From assembly GCF_022385335.1 (NCBI RefSeq), contig NZ_CP092431.1:434001-498000 (forward strand): a stretch of 64,000 bases of DNA, read 5' to 3'. Below, in pieces: positions 61,048 through 64,000 of the stretch. Position 1 is the first letter of the stretch; each line of letters begins with the position of its first letter. The notes under the pieces were generated by a model. It did not search any database. It was not told where the DNA came from and was given only the letters and a program-made list of their open reading frames with translations. This DNA comes from Streptomyces deccanensis (lineage in GTDB: Bacteria; Actinomycetota; Actinomycetes; Streptomycetales; Streptomycetaceae). The position numbers were made by a program, and so were the translations under genes.

Positions 61048-61995
61048 ATGCGGGTCGTCATGTTCGGGTACCAGACCTGGGGACACCGGACGCTGCAGGC
61101 ACTGCTGAATTCCGACCACGAGGTGGTGCTGGCGGTCACCCATCCGAAGAGCGACCACGCGTACGAGAAGATCTGGAGCGATTCGGTCGCTGACCTGGCC
61201 GAACAGCACGGCGTGCCGGTGCTGTTGCGCAACCGGCCGGACGACGACGAGTTGCTGCGGGCGCTGAAGGAGGCCGAGCCCGATCTCATCGTCGCGAACA
61301 ACTGGCGCACCTGGCTGCCGCCGGAGATCTTCGATCTGCCGCCGCACGGCACCCTGAACATCCATGACTCGCTGCTCCCGACCTACGCGGGTTTCTCCCC
61401 GCTCATCTGGGCGCTCATCAACGGCGAGCCGGAGGTCGGTGTCACGGCCCACCGCATGGACGCCGAACTCGACATGGGTGACGTGCTGTTGCAGCGTTCG
61501 GTGCGGGTGGGACCGCAGGACACGGCGACGGACCTGTTCCACCGCACGGTCGATCTGATCGGCCCGCTCGTCACCGAGTCGCTCGACCTCATCGCATCCG
61601 GCGAGGCCGTGTGGACGCCGCAGGACCGCTCCCGGGCGAGTTTCTTCCACAAGCGGTCCCCGGAGGACAGCCGGATCGACTGGACCTGGCCCGCCGAGGA
61701 CCTGGAGCGGTTCGTCCGGGCCCAGTCCGACCCGTATCCCAACGCCTTCACCCACCACCGGGGTCAGCGCCTCCGCATCGTCTCGGCCGCCGTGTCCGAG
61801 GGCCGCTACGGAGGCACGCCGGGGCGGATCTTCATCCGGGAGGGGGACGGTGTCGTGATCGTCGCCGGTGCGGAGGCCCGCTCCGGGCGGCTGCCCGGGC
61901 TGGTGGTCAAGCGGGTGCGGACGGAGGACGGCACGGAACTCGCTGCGACGGACTACTTCCGCACGATGGGCGGTTATCTGACGGACCGTCCGTGA
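61048..61995 (+). CDS. Formyltransferase for hydroxyornithine (CchA-like)
   Basis: A 315-residue formyl-tetrahydrofolate-dependent transferase of the methionyl-tRNA formyltransferase family. Catalytic residues: Asn104 and His106 in NIHDSLLPTYAG, Asp142 in MDAELDMGDVL; NNWRTWLP is just upstream. The C-terminal FMT domain includes IDWTWPAEDLERFVRAQSDP and PGRIFIREGDGVVIVAG. Housekeeping fmt sits beside def, which is absent here; the iron box in front and the ornithine hydroxylase opposite point to N5-hydroxyornithine as substrate, as for CchA in coelichelin synthesis. ATG 61048 has GAGGAGGG upstream. Confidence 0.9.
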   Translation: MRVVMFGYQTWGHRTLQALLNSDHEVVLAVTHPKSDHAYEKIWSDSVADLAEQHGVPVLLRNRPDDDELLRALKEAEPDLIVANNWRTWLPPEIFDLPPHGTLNIHDSLLPTYAGFSPLIWALINGEPEVGVTAHRMDAELDMGDVLLQRSVRVGPQDTATDLFHRTVDLIGPLVTESLDLIASGEAVWTPQDRSRASFFHKRSPEDSRIDWTWPAEDLERFVRAQSDPYPNAFTHHRGQRLRIVSAAVSEGRYGGTPGRIFIREGDGVVIVAGAEARSGRLPGLVVKRVRTEDGTELAATDYFRTMGGYLTDRP

Positions 61996-62047
61996 GATCG
62001 GGCGCCGTCGGCCGTGTCGGCCGGCGGCGCCCGACCCGGTGCCCGTG

Positions 62048-62992
62048 TCAGCCGGCGGTGCCCGCCACGGGCACCGCGTCGGCGTCGGCGTCCGCGCCCT
62101 CGTTCTCGCCCTCGTTCTCGCCCTCGTGGTGGCGGCCCATCGGGATCACCAGGGGCGTACGGCTGACGGGGTCCTCCCCGACCACGCAGCGCAGCCCGAA
62201 GACGTCCTCGACCGTCCTGGCGGTGATGACGTCGGCCGGGGCGCCCTCGGCGGCGATGCGCCCGCCCTTCATGGCGATGATGTGGTCGGCGTACCGGCAG
62301 GCCTGGTTGAGGTCGTGCAGGACCATGACGACGGTGCGACCCTGGTGCCGGTTGAGATCGGTGACCAGGTCCAGGACGTCGATCTGGTGGGCGAGGTCCA
62401 GGTAGGTCGTCGGCTCGTCCAGCAGCATCACGGGGGTGCCCTGGGCGACGGCCATGGCGATCCAGGCGCGTTGCCGCTGTCCGCCGGAGAGTTCGTCGAC
62501 GGGACGGTGGGCGAGGTCGCTCATGGCGGTGGCCCTGAGCGCCTCGTGCACGGCCTCCTCGTCGCCGCGGGACCACTGCCGCCACCAGGTCTGGTGCGGG
62601 GAACGTCCGCGCCCCACCAGGTCGATGACGGTCAGGCCCTCGGGCGCGACGGGGGTCTGCGGGAGGATGCCGAGCCGCTGGGCGAGGACCCGGGTCGGGA
62701 TGGAGTGCACCGAGCGGCCGTCGAGGTGGACGGTGCCCGCCTTGGGGGTCAGCAGGCGGGCCAGGGCGCGCAACAGGGTCGATTTGCCGCAGGCGTTGGC
62801 GCCGACGATGGCGGTGACCCGGCCCGTCGGGATCACCAGGTCGAGGTCCTCGACGACGATCCGGTCGTCGTAGGCCAGGCGCAGGCCCTCGGCCCGCAGT
62901 TCCGGCCCGTCGACGGGACCGCCGTCGCGGGAGTCGGCAAGGCCGTGGGCGCGGGTGTCGCGCTTCGTCGTCGGCTCGTCCTTCGATGACAC
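62048..62992 (-). CDS. Iron-siderophore ABC transporter ATPase (FecE/FepC type)
   Basis: A 314-residue ATPase of a ferric-siderophore importer. Walker A GANACGKSTLLRAL, Q-loop LGILPQTPVAPEGLT, signature ELSGGQRQRAW, Walker B VMLLDEPTTYLDL and the switch His in MVLHDLNQACRYAD are all present. LVGRGRSPHQ after the Q-loop is typical of FepC. A 30-residue N-terminal extension and a C-terminal acidic tail with the repeated unit EGEN are unusual. GTG 62992 lies four bases after the permease stop, so it is the last gene of the importer operon. Convergent with the formyltransferase gene. Confidence 0.94.
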   Translation of the reverse strand: MSSKDEPTTKRDTRAHGLADSRDGGPVDGPELRAEGLRLAYDDRIVVEDLDLVIPTGRVTAIVGANACGKSTLLRALARLLTPKAGTVHLDGRSVHSIPTRVLAQRLGILPQTPVAPEGLTVIDLVGRGRSPHQTWWRQWSRGDEEAVHEALRATAMSDLAHRPVDELSGGQRQRAWIAMAVAQGTPVMLLDEPTTYLDLAHQIDVLDLVTDLNRHQGRTVVMVLHDLNQACRYADHIIAMKGGRIAAEGAPADVITARTVEDVFGLRCVVGEDPVSRTPLVIPMGRHHEGENEGENEGADADADAVPVAGTAG

Positions 62993-62996
62993 GTCT

Positions 62997-64000
62997 TCAG
63001 CCTCCTGAACCGGCGCGGTTGGCGCGGATGAGCAGCCACAGCAGTACGGGGGCGCCGAGCACCCCGGTGACGACCCCGACCGGTAGCTCCGTGTCCGGGA
63101 CGAGCTTGCGGGCGGCGAGGTCCGACACGAGGACCATCACGGCGCCGGTGAGCCCCGCTGCGACGGGCGGTGGGAACGGGGTGCCGGCCAGGCGCTGGGC
63201 GACCTGGGGCGCGGCGAGCGCCACGAAGGCGATGGGTCCGGCGGTGGCCGTGCCGAAGGCCACGAGGCCGACGGCGATGAGCAGGACGGCCACCCGGACG
63301 ACCTGCACCCGGGTGCCGAGGCCCTTCGCGACGTCGTCCCCGAGCTGCATGACGCGGATCTGCCGGCCGAGCAGGATCGCGGGCGGCACGAGCACGGCCA
63401 TGGTGACGGCGAGCGGTCCGATCTGCTCCCAGGTACGGCCGTTGAGGTTGCCGACGAGCCAGCCGAGGGCGGCCTGGGCCTGGAAGCGCTGGCCGCGCGC
63501 CATGAGGTAGTCGGTGAGGCTGGTGCAGATCCAGGCCACGCCGATGCCGACGAGGACGATGCGGTAGCCGGTGGTGCCGCGTTTCCAGGCCAGCGCGTAG
63601 ACCAGCAGGCCGGTGACCGTCGCGCCGAGCAGGCCGAGGGCCTGGGTGCCGAGGCCCGCGTCCCAGCCGAGGACGATCCCGGCGACGACCGCGGTGCCGG
63701 CGCCCTGGGTGATGCCGATCATGTCGGGGCTGGCCAGCGGGTTGAGCGTCACCGTCTGGAGGAGGGCTCCGGAGACGCCGAAGGCGATGCCGACGAGCAG
63801 TCCGGCGAGGGCCCGCGGCAGCCGCAGTTCGTGGACGATCAGCTCGGTGCCGGGGTCGCCCGTGCCCACCAGGGCCTTCATCACGTCGGTGAGCGGAAGG
63901 GCAATGTCCCCGACGGAGGTGACCACCGCGAACGCCAGGAACGCGGCGGCCGCGAGCAGCAGACAGACCACCAGCAGCCGGGGCCGTACGACACCGGAGA
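62997..64000 (-). CDS. FecCD-family iron-siderophore permease, start cut by window edge
   Basis: Membrane subunit of the same importer, 334 residues visible and open to the window end. FecCD features: VRPRLLVVCLLLAAAAFLAF (first helix), VIVHELRLPRALAG-type block LIVHELRLPRALAGLLVGIA, FGVSGALLQTVTLNPLASPD and MIGITQGAGTAV. About nine to ten helices are seen and the C-terminal gate region AFVALAAPQVAQRLAGTPFP is present. The family is about 340-350 residues, so only a few N-terminal residues are missing; the start lies just beyond 64000. More importer or assembly-line genes presumably follow. Confidence 0.93.
   Translation of the reverse strand, partial: SGVVRPRLLVVCLLLAAAAFLAFAVVTSVGDIALPLTDVMKALVGTGDPGTELIVHELRLPRALAGLLVGIAFGVSGALLQTVTLNPLASPDMIGITQGAGTAVVAGIVLGWDAGLGTQALGLLGATVTGLLVYALAWKRGTTGYRIVLVGIGVAWICTSLTDYLMARGQRFQAQAALGWLVGNLNGRTWEQIGPLAVTMAVLVPPAILLGRQIRVMQLGDDVAKGLGTRVQVVRVAVLLIAVGLVAFGTATAGPIAFVALAAPQVAQRLAGTPFPPPVAAGLTGAVMVLVSDLAARKLVPDTELPVGVVTGVLGAPVLLWLLIRANRAGSGG

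Noticed and set aside
61048..61995. Housekeeping methionyl-tRNA formyltransferase
   Set aside because: No def, priA or rsmB neighbours, an iron box in front and an ornithine hydroxylase opposite; a siderophore formyltransferase is the better reading.

Overview
This 64 kb window has the hallmarks of a Streptomyces chromosome, probably an accessory (arm-like) part. The base composition is very GC-rich and codon third positions are almost all G or C. Many families are typical of the genus: melC1-melC2, an XRE/DUF397 pair, clpP3-clpP4-popR, DUF6777, a streptophobe-type membrane protein and several partner-switching regulators. I saw no rRNA, tRNA, CRISPR array, phage or transposase gene. The left end cuts an acyl-CoA synthetase and the right end cuts a FecCD permease.

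Layout. 1-10.6 kb: acyl-CoA synthetase (partial), a decayed SARP/VanX hybrid pseudogene, a P450, a DUF2993 protein, a secreted GH5 enzyme, a GNAT enzyme coupled to a rifampicin-monooxygenase-like gene with a rifamycin-associated element in front, and a YbdK-type ligase. 10.8-23.6 kb: a dense general-stress signalling block with two divergent SigB/SigF-family sigma factors, RsbW-like kinases, STAS proteins, an RsbR-RsbS-RsbT stressosome operon, four SpoIIE-type phosphatases and two MarR regulators. 23.6-30.9 kb: a methyltransferase, an XRE/DUF397 pair opposite a TPR regulator, an SDR enzyme, and a small anti-sigma-like kinase gene coupled to a tiny leader ORF and to a DUF6624 gene.

30.8-40.4 kb: an mraY outside any division/cell-wall cluster, metabolic and transport genes (AKR, two exporters, ArgP-like LysR, Nudix, AIM24, AlkB) and a flavin hydroxylase. 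40.7-48.5 kb: the tyrosinase operon melC1-melC2, an SRPBCC protein, a RNase HI with an extra C-terminal domain, VOC proteins, DUF3105, a lipoprotein SGNH hydrolase and TerC with a structured leader. 48.6-55.7 kb: clpP3-clpP4 with their regulator popR, DinB, an FG-GAP secreted protein, DUF6777 and a streptophobe protein. 55.8-64 kb: an iron-box-controlled hydroxamate siderophore locus (L-ornithine N-hydroxylase, formyltransferase, SbnA-like PLP enzyme, MFS exporter and FecCD-type importer) that runs off the right edge.

Most genes sit in short operons with overlapping stop/start codons, and perfect hairpins separate several convergent pairs. The parts most worth following up are the siderophore locus, the stressosome block with a substituted phosphatase motif, the ClpP4 subunit lacking the catalytic histidine, the orphan mraY, the rox/RAE pair and the TerC leader.
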